Shown here piece after piece: positions 36,457 to 47,300 of a stretch of DNA of 64,000 bases. Positions within the stretch are counted from its first letter, which is position 1; the number at the start of each line of letters is the position of its first letter. Below the pieces are notes generated by a model. That model searched no databases and was not told the origin of the DNA. It saw nothing but the letters and a program-made list of their open reading frames with translations. The translations under genes and the position numbers were made by a program. The DNA is from Cylindrospermum sp. NIES-4074 (lineage in GTDB: Bacteria > Cyanobacteriota > Cyanobacteriia > Cyanobacteriales > Nostocaceae). The DNA is taken from the NCBI GenBank assembly GCA_003994795.1, contig AP018270.1, positions 275,940-339,939 of the forward strand, given 5' to 3'.

Positions 36457-36996
36457 ATGAATCATCAACAGAAAAATAATAATTCTGAGGTGAATGAGCC
36501 AGTAACAACCCAAGAAGCTATAGATTTACTTTTTGGTGAAGGATGGCTCGATGAGGCTGTTCGTATCGAAGATGAAGCCAATTGCACTATTGGTGCTGGT
36601 TTGGATTGGGGTGATGCACTACCACCTTTAATGCTTAACCTTCCTTTATTTGGTCGCCTATCAACGCTGCGTGTATCACTTAACCGTGAAATCAGGCTAA
36701 TAATTGAAACATGGGATTTAGGTGTAGGTACAACTTCTGCAACAGAGACTGCAAGAACACGCATTAAAGAGCGGTTGCTATCTCCTGCGCCTGAGCTATT
36801 ACCTTACTTAGAAGCCACACTGCTGCAAGATGATTTATACGGTGAAGAGTTTATATCTAACCGCGAAGCTCTCAAATCGCTACTTGCAGTAATTCTTACT
36901 GATTCTGATAGAGCAGAAATTGCAGAGACAGCTGCTAATTCAATACGCGCACAAGTTATGTCGCAGGTGAATTTTTCCGAAAAACTTTCTGCTTAA
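36457..36996 (+). CDS. Conserved hypothetical protein, paralogue of the protein at 32592
   Basis: 179 residues, clearly homologous to the 32592 gene. LLFGEGWLDEAVRIED, GAGLDWGDALPPLMLNLPLFGRLSTLRVSLNREIRLI and DDLYGEEFISNREALK align along the whole length. It lies 11 bases after a decayed acetyltransferase end, the same order as the intact pair. This copy has no N-terminal damage and may still be expressed. Function unknown. Confidence 0.72.
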   Translation: MNHQQKNNNSEVNEPVTTQEAIDLLFGEGWLDEAVRIEDEANCTIGAGLDWGDALPPLMLNLPLFGRLSTLRVSLNREIRLIIETWDLGVGTTSATETARTRIKERLLSPAPELLPYLEATLLQDDLYGEEFISNREALKSLLAVILTDSDRAEIAETAANSIRAQVMSQVNFSEKLSA

Positions 36997-37260
36997 ATAC
37001 TCAATATAAAAACAACAATATTGCATCAAATTCATCAAAGTAGCAACCGCAAGATTAGTAGATACTCTGCGTCAATCATTAGCTTGCTCCGTTAGGAATC
37101 CATACCGATATCACAGACTTATATTTTATTTTTTGGCGTAACCTGCGTTATTCAATTACAATAATCAGTGCATATCTATCCTTTTTTAAAAGTTAAGAGT
37201 TCCCTAACTACGCAAATAAATTTATAAATCAAACTGAATATAAAAAAATTAAGGTTCTTG

Positions 37261-37531
37261 AAAAACGTTTTGTTTTGTCTACTCGACCAAATTATTGCTT
37301 CTACTCTCAAATGGTGGGGTAAACGTCGATGGCTTTCTTGTGGGTTGGTTTAAAACTGCCAAACATCGCTTCGGTTTACATCGTTTTGGGCAAAGGACTT
37401 TGCTTGGAATGTATCGCTGGCTTATTCTTTCTCTAACTGCTTATCTCATTGCTCATTGGACTTATCTTGAAACTCAACTGCCATTACCACCTGATTGGGG
37501 TCAGGCTGCACAAACTGCACTTAAATCGTAA
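37261..37531 (+). pseudogene. C-terminal transposase remnant with a frameshift
   Basis: The first frame gives LKWWGKRRW, then a shift near 37330 leads into WFKTAKHRFGLHRFGQRT followed by LLGMYRWLILSLTAYLIAHW. Together these are the C-terminus of an IS4-like transposase, with the helical hydrophobic tail typical of those proteins. The catalytic part is absent. The remnant is immediately followed by the IS66 element. Confidence 0.65.
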
Positions 37532-39074
37532 GGATTCAGGTCTAAACTGGAGGTATTAAAGAAGGGGTCTGCACAGCAGTGTTAACTATGGCTTTTATAG
37601 CCTGCTCAAAAAACTCAATTACAGAACGTCCTTGACGACGACAAGTTTGTATGACCGTCAATAAATTGGCAGTATCTTGGAACCGCTCCATAGAACGGGA
37701 ACCTCCACTAACTTTTCTTTTTGTTACTGCTAAACGTAACGTTCGTTCTGCTAAATTATTATCAGGCGGTATCTCTGGGTGGTCTAAAAAATACCACCAC
37801 TGATGAGCTTTATTCCGCAAGGAGCGTAAAAGTTTACTGGCTTCCCCTCCGGCTTTATCAATCCATATTTTGATAGAAGATTCAACTTTTGTTTTAAACT
37901 CGGATGTCCAACTCAAGAATTCAACAATGTTTTGAGTTTGTTGGAATAAAGCATAGTTTTTAAAGGCTTCATCTATCAGGTTGATAAATTTTGCCCCAAT
38001 CTCTTGGTTATTTAAGCCTGGAAGCTTAATTAGTTTCTTGAAGTGACGGCGTAAATGTGCCAGACATTTCTGTTGGGCTTTTACTGGATAACCATTATAC
38101 GCGCTATAGTCATCAGAACTAAGTACACCTTCGTAGCTCGAACCCAGGAGAGATTCTAATTCGGCGCGAGAACGAGTATCAGCAGCATGAAATAAAGCGA
38201 AGTCGGTGTTGGCAAAAATCCATAACCATTCTTTTACCCCTTTGACTACCCAAGGTGTTTCATCCGAATGGATATTTGGCTGGGTTTGTTTTATCCACTC
38301 TTTAAGCAAGTCAATACTTTGAGCTACTGCACCATCTATTCGTTCATTCGTGGCTACTAAGGTTCCCACCCCGATTTCTATTTCACCCAGTTCCCACAAT
38401 AGTTCTTGTTGTTTTTCATAAGATAAATGACCGTAATTATTTATCCATCCCAAGAAAGCTTGTAGTCTAATTCCTATATCTTGCCCTGGTACCATCTCTG
38501 GAGACCATTCTGCTGTTTGCGTTTCGCCACACTCGCTGCAAATGCACGTATATCTTTGATATTCTACTATTTCGATTGGCCTCTCCACCAACTGTGCTAC
38601 TTGCTGTGTTTCGATTTTTATTGGTTCGGCACGAAATTCTCTCTGACCACAGCAACTACACATTTGAGGTCGTAATATCTCAAACCTATCTACTCGACCA
38701 AACCCCTTTCTCGTTTTTCCTGGATGCCCTGGTTGTCCTCCTGGTTTCCGTTTTGCAGCCTCACTCTCTTCTGGTTTATCCTCTTGTTTGTTTTCGGGTT
38801 TTTTGAGGATGTCTCCCGACGGTGGTTTTGATGATGTTGTGCTGTCTAAATCTCTACTAACTTTTAGTTTCTCTATTTCTTGTTGTAGTTCTATTACTTT
38901 GGATTTTAGCTGAACTATAGCGTTTGCCTGCTCAATAATCATCTCTACCAGCTGCTCTGTCGCCAACTGTCTCAAGGTCTCACTCTCTAGTTTTGGAGGC
39001 AAGTCTTTTTGCATACCTTTTATACTCCCCCTCTCATATCACACTTGTCAATACCCCCTGACCTGAATCCTTAC
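37528..39074 (-). mobile_element. IS66-family insertion sequence, single-gene form
   Basis: Perfect 15-base inverted ends GTAAGGATTCAGGTC (37528-37542) and GACCTGAATCCTTAC (39060-39074) enclose one transposase gene. The usual 8-base target duplication of IS66 was not seen. No tnpB/tnpA-type accessory genes are present. Confidence 0.8.
37542..39014 (-). CDS. Transposase, IS66 family (TnpC-like)
   Basis: A 490-residue protein. It has an N-terminal coiled coil (about 25-55: IVQLKSKVIELQQEIEKLK), SSKPPSGD, a glycine/proline-rich GGQPGHPGKTR, and a zinc-finger-like pair (CSCCGQ and CSECGE). In the IS66 DDE core, HSDETPW holds the first aspartate, SSDDYSAYNG the second, and NNLAERTLRL the glutamate. 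QKCLAHLRRHF is also family-typical. All motifs are intact. The length is normal for single-gene IS66 elements. Confidence 0.87.
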   Translation of the reverse strand: MQKDLPPKLESETLRQLATEQLVEMIIEQANAIVQLKSKVIELQQEIEKLKVSRDLDSTTSSKPPSGDILKKPENKQEDKPEESEAAKRKPGGQPGHPGKTRKGFGRVDRFEILRPQMCSCCGQREFRAEPIKIETQQVAQLVERPIEIVEYQRYTCICSECGETQTAEWSPEMVPGQDIGIRLQAFLGWINNYGHLSYEKQQELLWELGEIEIGVGTLVATNERIDGAVAQSIDLLKEWIKQTQPNIHSDETPWVVKGVKEWLWIFANTDFALFHAADTRSRAELESLLGSSYEGVLSSDDYSAYNGYPVKAQQKCLAHLRRHFKKLIKLPGLNNQEIGAKFINLIDEAFKNYALFQQTQNIVEFLSWTSEFKTKVESSIKIWIDKAGGEASKLLRSLRNKAHQWWYFLDHPEIPPDNNLAERTLRLAVTKRKVSGGSRSMERFQDTANLLTVIQTCRRQGRSVIEFFEQAIKAIVNTAVQTPSLIPPV

Positions 39075-39942
39075 GTTTTGATATTAAATCTCAAAACTTT
39101 TATTCCAAGGGAATCCTACACTTTTTTGTTGACATTAACTAAGTTAACAATCATAACCACAGATTTCTCTCAGTATTACTGAAGCATTGAGCTATCTAAC
39201 GGGTATCTATTTTACTCATCTACTGAACTATCGGGTTAGCGATCGCATCCTTCGGAGTGGGGGCATCTTCACTCGTTTTTACCTGACTTCAGAAAATCGC
39301 GTTGCTCCCGATTATAGCGATATAGTCCTGCTACCCGACCACGGTGATGCCTTATATAAAGCTTTGATGAACTTGATTCTTGCTTGTGCAGAAATGTCTT
39401 TAGGTTCAAGCATAAAAATTACTTATGTATTTTTAAGTATAATTAAGTATCACAAAATTATTATTGACACAAGAAGGAATTGCGTTTTGAGGACAAAAAC
39501 AATGCATTTTTTTAATAACCCAACGAAATTTAATAATATATCGATTTTTCAATAAGTAAATCAAATATATATAAACAAAAAATAAATAAAATTTTATGTA
39601 AAGTCGGGATATCTATAAGTTTTTACATCTGTTTACAAATTGAAGTTTTAGTCAAGATGTTTATGTAACCTTGGGTTAGTGATAAATAATTAGTTGTGGC
39701 TAAATAAAAGTAATTTTGGCAAATAACTAAATAAGCTAATTCGGAAGCAACTACTTTTCATTTGCAGAATATCAATCATACAAAAATCTCAAAATAATCA
39801 TGATTTTTAAAATTGACTATTACGCAAATGATAAATTGTAAGCTAGTTATTACAAAATTAAAAATATTTTGCTCTATTATTCTCTAACTAGTAATTAATT
39901 AAAGAGGTAACCATTTCATAATTGTAAACTTTGTTTTATATC
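39075..39942. other. AT-rich intergenic stretch, one doubtful short frame
   Basis: Mostly AT-rich and without recognisable genes. A frame from TTG 39187 to 39555 (122 residues, SDRILRSGGIFTRFYLT near its start) crosses a HIP1 site. Its second half becomes lysine/isoleucine/asparagine-rich, as random AT-rich DNA does. It may be a remnant fused to non-coding sequence. I could not identify it. Confidence 0.4.
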
Positions 39943-40982
39943 TATAGCGTTTCTCAGTCTAGTGAGGTACAGTAGCAACAATGAGTAAACCAATTATGAA
40001 TATCATTTAATGACACTTGACCTTGACTAAAAGCAGTTTCAATTGCTTTTGCTAAGTCTGGATAACTTCTAGCTCCGATAGAACGTAATAGATTTTTAAG
40101 TTTTGACCAACAATTTTCAATCGGAGAAAAGTCAGGAGAATATGGAGGCAAATAAATCAATTTAGCTCCAGCAGCTTCAATTAATTTTTCAATTTCTTCA
40201 CTTTTATGAATTGAGCAATTATCCATGATTACCTAAGCACCTTTCCACAGATGAGGAACTAATTTTTGAGAAACATAAGCTACGAATGTCAGTCCGTCAG
40301 TTGCACCTAAAATACTATATTGACTAATCACCCCTTTGAGAGCGAGCGCACCAATTATCGAGACATTTTTACAACGTTTTTGAGGTCGCTCACCACGCGC
40401 TCTTTTACCTTTTTTAGCACGAGCAGAGTGTCTTATTAAAGATAAGTTTGCTCCGGCTTCATCAATAAATATAAGGTTTTGGGCGGGTATACCATGAATT
40501 TTAAGCCAGAATTGTAGTCTTAATGATTGAACTATTTCAGTCTCTTTCTCCGAGGCGTACAATGTTTTTTTTAGGCTGATTTTCATCCTTCGTAACATCC
40601 GGTCTACCGTAGATATCCCAATTGTTATTCCTGTTTTTTCTTGGAATTGTGAGCGAATTTCTGACAAGGTGGCATCATTCTTGGCTTCAACTATTTCTTG
40701 GATAATATTCAGTTGTTCAAAGTTTAGCTTTAGAGGAGTTTGTTTTGTCCTCACTTTAGGAGCAACACTTTCTGTTTCTCTATATTGCTTTAGTAATTTC
40801 TCTACAAAACTTAAACTAACACCGAATCTTTTTGCTAATTGACGTTGTGATATTCCACCTGACAAGTATGTATCAAATATTTTTTGGCGAAAGTCGAGGG
40901 AATATTCCTTCATTTTTACTCTTGAGTAGATGTGCCGCTTTATCTTAATCAGTGTACTTCATTAGACTGGGAAACGCTATAA
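39943..40982 (-). mobile_element. IS630-family insertion sequence upstream of the PKS/NRPS operon
   Basis: Imperfect inverted ends of about 31 bases start TATAGCGTTTCTCAGTCTA (left) and TATAGCGTTTCCCAGTCTA (right, reverse complement), with TA at both edges. It carries one transposase gene with a stop. Confidence 0.8.
39954..40913 (-). pseudogene. IS630-family transposase with one in-frame TAG
   Basis: Minus strand, start ATG 40913. Helix-turn-helix: ISQRQLAKRFGVSLSFVEKLL. Catalytic residues: FIDEAGANL, then VIMDNCSIHK, and DFSPIENCWSKLK. The frame is continuous for about 319 residues except for TAG at 40233-40235 between LWKGA and VIMDNCSIHK, just before the second aspartate. One base change would restore it. 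The element is therefore probably immobile unless the stop is suppressed. Confidence 0.8.
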
Positions 40983-41324
40983 ATTAACTTTTGAGTATCT
41001 TTACTTAATTAAAAAGTTGTGATTTTGATATCCTAGCATTAGGATAACGGCAAAATCAATCTTTATTAAAATGTTTAGATAATGTTTTAAAATGAGTAGG
41101 AGAATAGTGTTCAAAAACTCACAAAGCTTAAGCTTAAAAATTGAACAAATCATCATTTTGTGAGTAAACAACTAAAGCAGTTTCTAACAATTTGATATGG
41201 AATAAAAAATTTTTATTTATATTGCTATGATACGTATTATGATTCAAGAACTCACTTAATTTTTTAGTCTCTTTGACTTCTAAAACATCCTCTGGAACTC
41301 CAAAAAATTATTTACAAAAGAACA
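40983..41324. other. AT-rich leader region of the PKS/NRPS operon
   Basis: 342 bases between the IS630 element and the first large gene. No gene seen. This is the only place for the operon promoter, unless the IS supplies one. I could not fix -35/-10 boxes with confidence in this very AT-rich DNA. Confidence 0.4.
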
Positions 41325-44300
41325 ATGTTAGATATAATTAACGTTTATGCTCATGGGTTTGTAGCTGTTCCCGTAATAATAGCTTGTAAAAAGAAAGGTT
41401 TATTTCAACTATTTAAAAAGCAAAAATTTTTAACCCTAGAGCAAATAACATATTCACTTAATGCTAATTCTGGACATCTACAAGTAGCTTTAAGAATGAT
41501 GCACTCTCTAGATTGGCTATCACAAAATCATCTAGGAGAGTACAGCTTGACTGATAAGGCAGAAATATGCAATACAATTGACGAGAATATTCTTGAATTA
41601 TACCATCTACCAATAGATTTATACTTGCTAGGAAAAGAAAATCCAGAGGTTCTTAGAGATTGGATTGAACGTTCTCGTGAAAGATGGCATATTAAAAATA
41701 CTCTTATAGCAAGTTTTTTAGATGGTGTTCTCATTATACCTATTTTACTTGCTCTCAAAAAGAACAAATTGTTGACGGACAATCAAGAAAAAGATATATT
41801 TTCCAAGTTAAAGTTTTCTGTAAAAGAAGAGTTATGCAATCTTTTTCTTAATAAAGAATGGGTAAAGCTCAAAGAAGAAACTTTTTCCCTGACTGATGCA
41901 GGTAAATTTATCTGGGAAGGAGCTTTAAATCTGGGAACAGTAGCTTCTTATACTCCCATGCTATCCCAAATTGATGATGTGTTGTTTGGTGATTGCCAGG
42001 CTGTGTTTAGCCGAGACACGACAGGACATGAAAAGCATATAGATCGAACTCTCAACGTAGTTGCGAGTGGATTTCAACACCAAAAGTATTTCGCTGATGT
42101 CGATGAGGTTATTCTCTCTATTTTCAATAAGTTGCCATTTGCAGAACAGCCAAAGTATGTTGCCGATATGGGGTGTGGAGATGGAACTTTTCTAAAGCGA
42201 GTGTATACAATAATCCGGGACAAATCTGCTAGAGGAAAAGTACTAAATCAGTATCCTTTGTACATGATTGGCATAGACTACAATCAAGCTTCTTTAAGGG
42301 CAACCGAGAACACACTTGCTGGAATTCCTCATCTTATAATTAAAGGAGATATTGGTGCTCCTGAACAATTACTTGTTGATTTAAGGGAGTATCAAATTTA
42401 TGACCCCGAAAACATTCTTCACATCCGCTCGTTTCTTGACCATGACCGTCCTTTCATTCATCCTCAGAAGTTAGATAAAGTTGAAGCTCGCACTAACATA
42501 CCTTATCAAGGCGTTTATGTCGATGGCAATGGTCATCTCATTCCTCCCGCAGTGATGGTACAAAGCCTTGTGGAACATTTTGACAGATGGTCTTCTGTTA
42601 CAACAAAACATGGTCTAATTATTTTGGAAGTTCATTGCTTAGAACCAAATTTAGTTTACAAATTTCTAGATAAAAGTGAAAATTTACATTTTGATGCTTA
42701 TCAAGCATTTTCAATGCAGCATTTGATAGAAGCAAACGTGTTTTTAATGGCTGCTGCTGAAGTTGGTTTATTTCCTAATTTTAAGTTTTTTAAAAGATAT
42801 CCTAAAACATTTCCTTTCACTCGTATTACTCTTAATATTTTTGAAAAAAAAGCCTATAAAATTCGCCATCCGCTTTTAAAAGACTTGCCTGGTTTAATTA
42901 ACTTGGAAGCTAAATGTTGGCCAGAACATTTGCGAACATCTGCTGATATAATCCAACAACGGATCGAACTTTTTCCAAATGGGCATTGTCTTTTGGAAAT
43001 GGATGAGCAAATTATAGGCGTAATTTATTCTCAAAAAATTTCTAGTATCAATTTACTGGAAAATGTTACATGTCAAAATATTTTGAGTTTACATACAGAT
43101 GAAGGCTCAATTATCCAATTGCTAGGTCTGAGTATTCTTCCAGAAATGCAAAATCAGGGATTAGGTGATCACCTCCGAGATTTTATGCTCCAATGGTGTA
43201 CTTTGAAAGGAGGCATCACCAAAATAGTAGGTATTACCCGTTGTAAAAGTTATGCTAATCACCTTCATATGCCGATGGAAGAATATATTCTTCAACGGAA
43301 TTCTCGAGGACAGCTTGTAGATCCAATTTTGCGCTTCCATGAGGAAGGTGGAGCTAAAATTAAGAAAATTCTTCCTAATTATCGTCCAGAAGATGTGGAA
43401 AATTTAGGAATTGGAATTTTAATTGAATATGACACTAATAATCTTCAAAGTAGCAATTTAAACTCAAGGGACAGAGTAGAGGGAAAATACAACCGTAGTC
43501 AGCAAAGTGAGAGCGAAAACTTAAATACTATTATTTATGAATCTATCCGTACTGTGATTGGCGAACGGCGGATGAAGGATTATGCGGTCAAACGTCCTCT
43601 CATGGAGATGGGATTGGATTCCCTCGAACTTTTGGAACTAAGAACACTTCTAAGCGAACATGTTGGTATCAGACTAGAACCGACCTTCTTTTTTCAGTAT
43701 GGCACTCCAGAAAGTATTATTCATTACTTTCAAAATGGAGAAGCAATGGCTGGAGATAATGCTACTGCATCATACTTTTCTTTTGTCCCTGATGAAACCA
43801 AAATATCAGGCAATTCTGATACTGATTTGTTAGAGATTAACTTGAAGCCACAGGAAGCAATTGCCATTATTGGTATGGCGTGCCGATTTCCCGGCCATGC
43901 AAATAGCCCTGAAGAATATTGGTCAATACTGCGTAATGGCATTGATACGATCACTGAAGTTCCGAAAAACCGATGGAATATAGAACAATATTATTATGGT
44001 TCCCACCAATCGCAAGGTAATAAAATATCTTCTAAATACGGAGGATTTCTAGATCGAATTGACCAATTTGATGCCCAATTTTTTAGAATTTCCCGTCGGG
44101 AAGCAATCTATACCGATCCACAACAGCGAATTTTGTTGGAAGAAACCTGGAATGCATTGGAAAATGCAGGAATTGCTCCAGAATCTTTGGCTGGTACACA
44201 GACTGGGGTTTTTGTCGGCATTTTTAGTCATGACTACGAACTACTGCAAGTGAAACAAAACCAGGAAGAGCAATTTGAGACTTACTTTGGCACGGGAAAT

Positions 44301-47300
44301 GCATCTTCCATTGCTGCAGGACGCTTATCTTACTTTTTCGGCTTTACAGGCCCAGCTATTGCTGTTGATACTGCCTGCTCCTCATCACTTGTTGCTGTAC
44401 ATCTTGCCTGCCAAAGTTTACGTAATGGTGAATGTGACCTTGCCTTAGCATCGGGAATCAATCTGTTATTATCGCCAGAGTTAAGCATTACTTTCTCTAA
44501 AAGTGGAATGTTATCACCGGACGGACGCTGCAAAACGTTTGATGCATCCGCTAATGGATATGTTCGCAGTGAAGGTTGCGGCGTTATTGTCTTGAAGAAT
44601 CTTTCACAAGCAATCGCTGATAATGACAACATTTTTGCTGTGGTACGAGGAACAGCGATAAACCAAGACGGTGCTAGTAATGGCTTGACAGCACCAAATA
44701 AACCTTCTCAAGAAGCAGTTATTCGTAAAGCATTGTCTGTAGCAGGTGTATTACCTCATGAAGTTTCTTATGTTGAGGCTCATGGCACAGCGACTTCTTT
44801 AGGAGATCCAGTTGAAATCACAGCGCTGGAGTCAGTGTACGGAGAAGGACGAACAGCAGAAAACCCGCTGATTATTAGTTCAGTAAAGACTAATATCGGG
44901 CATACAGAAGCGGCAGCAGGTATTGCTGGACTCATCAAAGTTGTTTTGTCTATGCAAAACCAGTACATTCCACCGCATTTACATTTTCAAGAACTCAATC
45001 GGTATATAAATTTAGATGAAATTCCAGCAATCATTCCAGTAGAAGGCAGAATATGGAAGCCAGCATTTAAGGGAAATCGCCGGTTAGCAGGGGTCAGTTC
45101 GTTTGGCTTTAGTGGCACTAATGCTCACGTTGTGTTGGAAGAAGCACCAGTGGTCAAACAGCAGACGGTGAAAGTAAAGCGGACGAGACAAATCTTGACC
45201 TTATCGGCAAAAAGTGACACAGCTTTGCGGCAATTGGCTAAAAGTTATGCAGATTTTTTAGGAAACTGTGCTGAGACTTCGTTAGCAAATATTTGTTACA
45301 CTGCTAATACTGGGCGATCACATTTTGAGTACCGCCTTGCAGTTATTGCTGAATCTGCCACACAATTGCGCGAACAGTTGGATGCTTTTGCTATTAACAA
45401 GGAAGCAGTTGAACTACTGCAAGGAAGTATTGGTGAAACCACCCCAAAAATAGCCTTTTTATTTACGGGACAAGGGTCACAGTATGTAGGGATGGGAAGG
45501 GAACTCTACCAAACGCAGCCCGCCTTCCGTACCGCCCTCAATTACTGCGAACAAATTCTTCGCCCTGAACTCCAAATCTCTTTGCTAGATGTACTTTATC
45601 CTTCAGCAGGAAAAACATCGCTCATCGACAATACCGCTTATACCCAACCTGCCTTATTTGCTTTAGAATATTCACTTTACCAACTTTGGACATCATGGGG
45701 AATACAGCCCCATGCCGTCATGGGACACAGCGTCGGTGAATATGTAGCCGCATGTGTAGCTGGAGTTTTTAGCCTTGAAGATGCACTCAAACTCATTGTC
45801 CGAAGAGGACAGTTGATGCAGGAGTTGCCAGTGGGAGGCGAGATGGTTTCGCTTATTGCTTCTGAAAAGCAAGTACGGCAAATCATAGCACCATTACATG
45901 ATAAAGTGGCGATCGCTGCCATTAATGGCCCAGAAAATGTAGTGATTTCTGGAGTTAGCAAATACATTAGTGCTATTTCTCGCAAACTAGAAGCGCAAGG
46001 AATCAAGACGAAGCGTTTGCAAGTATCTCATGCCTTCCATTCTCCATTGATGACACCGATGTTGGCGGAGTTTGAGCAAGTAGCCAATCATCTCACCTAC
46101 AAGCAGCCTCAGATACCATTAGTCTCCAATGTAACTGGAAAACTATCTGATCACAATATTGCCACAGCACAATACTGGATAAATCATATCCATCAAACAG
46201 TACAGTTTGCTAGTAGTATGCAGACATTGGATCAGCAAGGATATGAAGTATTTTTAGAAATTGGGCCTAAGCCGATTTTGTTGGGTATGGGTCGTCAATG
46301 CTTGCTAGATAAGGAAGGTCTGTGGCTACCTTCATTACGTGAGGGGATATCAGAATGGCAACAACTGCTCTCTAGCTTGAGTAAGTTATACATAGCCGGA
46401 GCCAAGGTTGATTGGTCAGCGTTTGAGCGAGATTATGTCCATCAGAAAATCTCATTACCAACCTATCCGTTTCAAAGACAGCGATATTGGATTCAACAAG
46501 TGAACATAATTATGAATGAAAAAGACTTGGCTGTAAATGGCAACAAAAATGGAAACAAGCTCGAAGCAGAAGTAGGTGCTGCCCCCAGAACAAGCAGACG
46601 AGAAGAAATTATAGCCACATTGCAAGCTTTAGTCGGGAATTTATTGCAAGTCTCTCCAACAGATGTAAAAATTTATGCTCCCTTTTTGGAATTGGGTGCA
46701 GATTCCTTTATTCTAGTTGAGGCAGTGCGACGAATTGAAAATACCTATGGAATTAAAATTGCAATTCGTCAGTTATTTGAGGAGTTAGCCACTCTGGATA
46801 CCTTGGCAAATTATGTAGAGCAGCATCTCGCTGCTGTATGTCCTGCATCATCTATTTTCACCACTCCTCAAGTGCCTCAAGAGCCAATTCAACTTGCAAG
46901 TCAAACGTTTGTGGAACCCCAAATTTTGATACCACAGGAAAAGCAAGTAGAAGCAACAGTCTCTACAACGATACTGGAAAGAATCATGAGTCAGCAACTC
47001 CAATTGATGTCTAAACAGTTAGATGTATTGCAAAACAAAGGGATTGGGCAGCAGCAAGCCGTTGTGGTAGAGAATGGAAAACCTGTGAACGCACATATCC
47101 TCCCACAGTCTGTCCCGCCTGCCCCCCAGATCCCAACTAGCCGAAAGAGTCAGACTGCTACCCCAGACAACCAAACAGCACCAGCACAAGTTTCTTCACC
47201 TTGGGAACCCAAAAAGCCTCCCATTCTAGGACTAACTCCTCAGCAGCAAAACCATTTAGAGGCTTTAATTCACCGTTATACCCAGCGGACTCAAACCTCA

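Noticed and set aside
37542-39014. Small frames on the + strand within the IS66 transposase and similar long antisense frames inside the synthetase genes
   Set aside because: They are shadows of strongly coding frames and show no independent motifs or ribosome sites.
39187-39555. 122-residue open frame as a real gene
   Set aside because: TTG start, no ribosome site, and the second half has the composition of translated AT-rich DNA. Kept only as a doubtful remnant.
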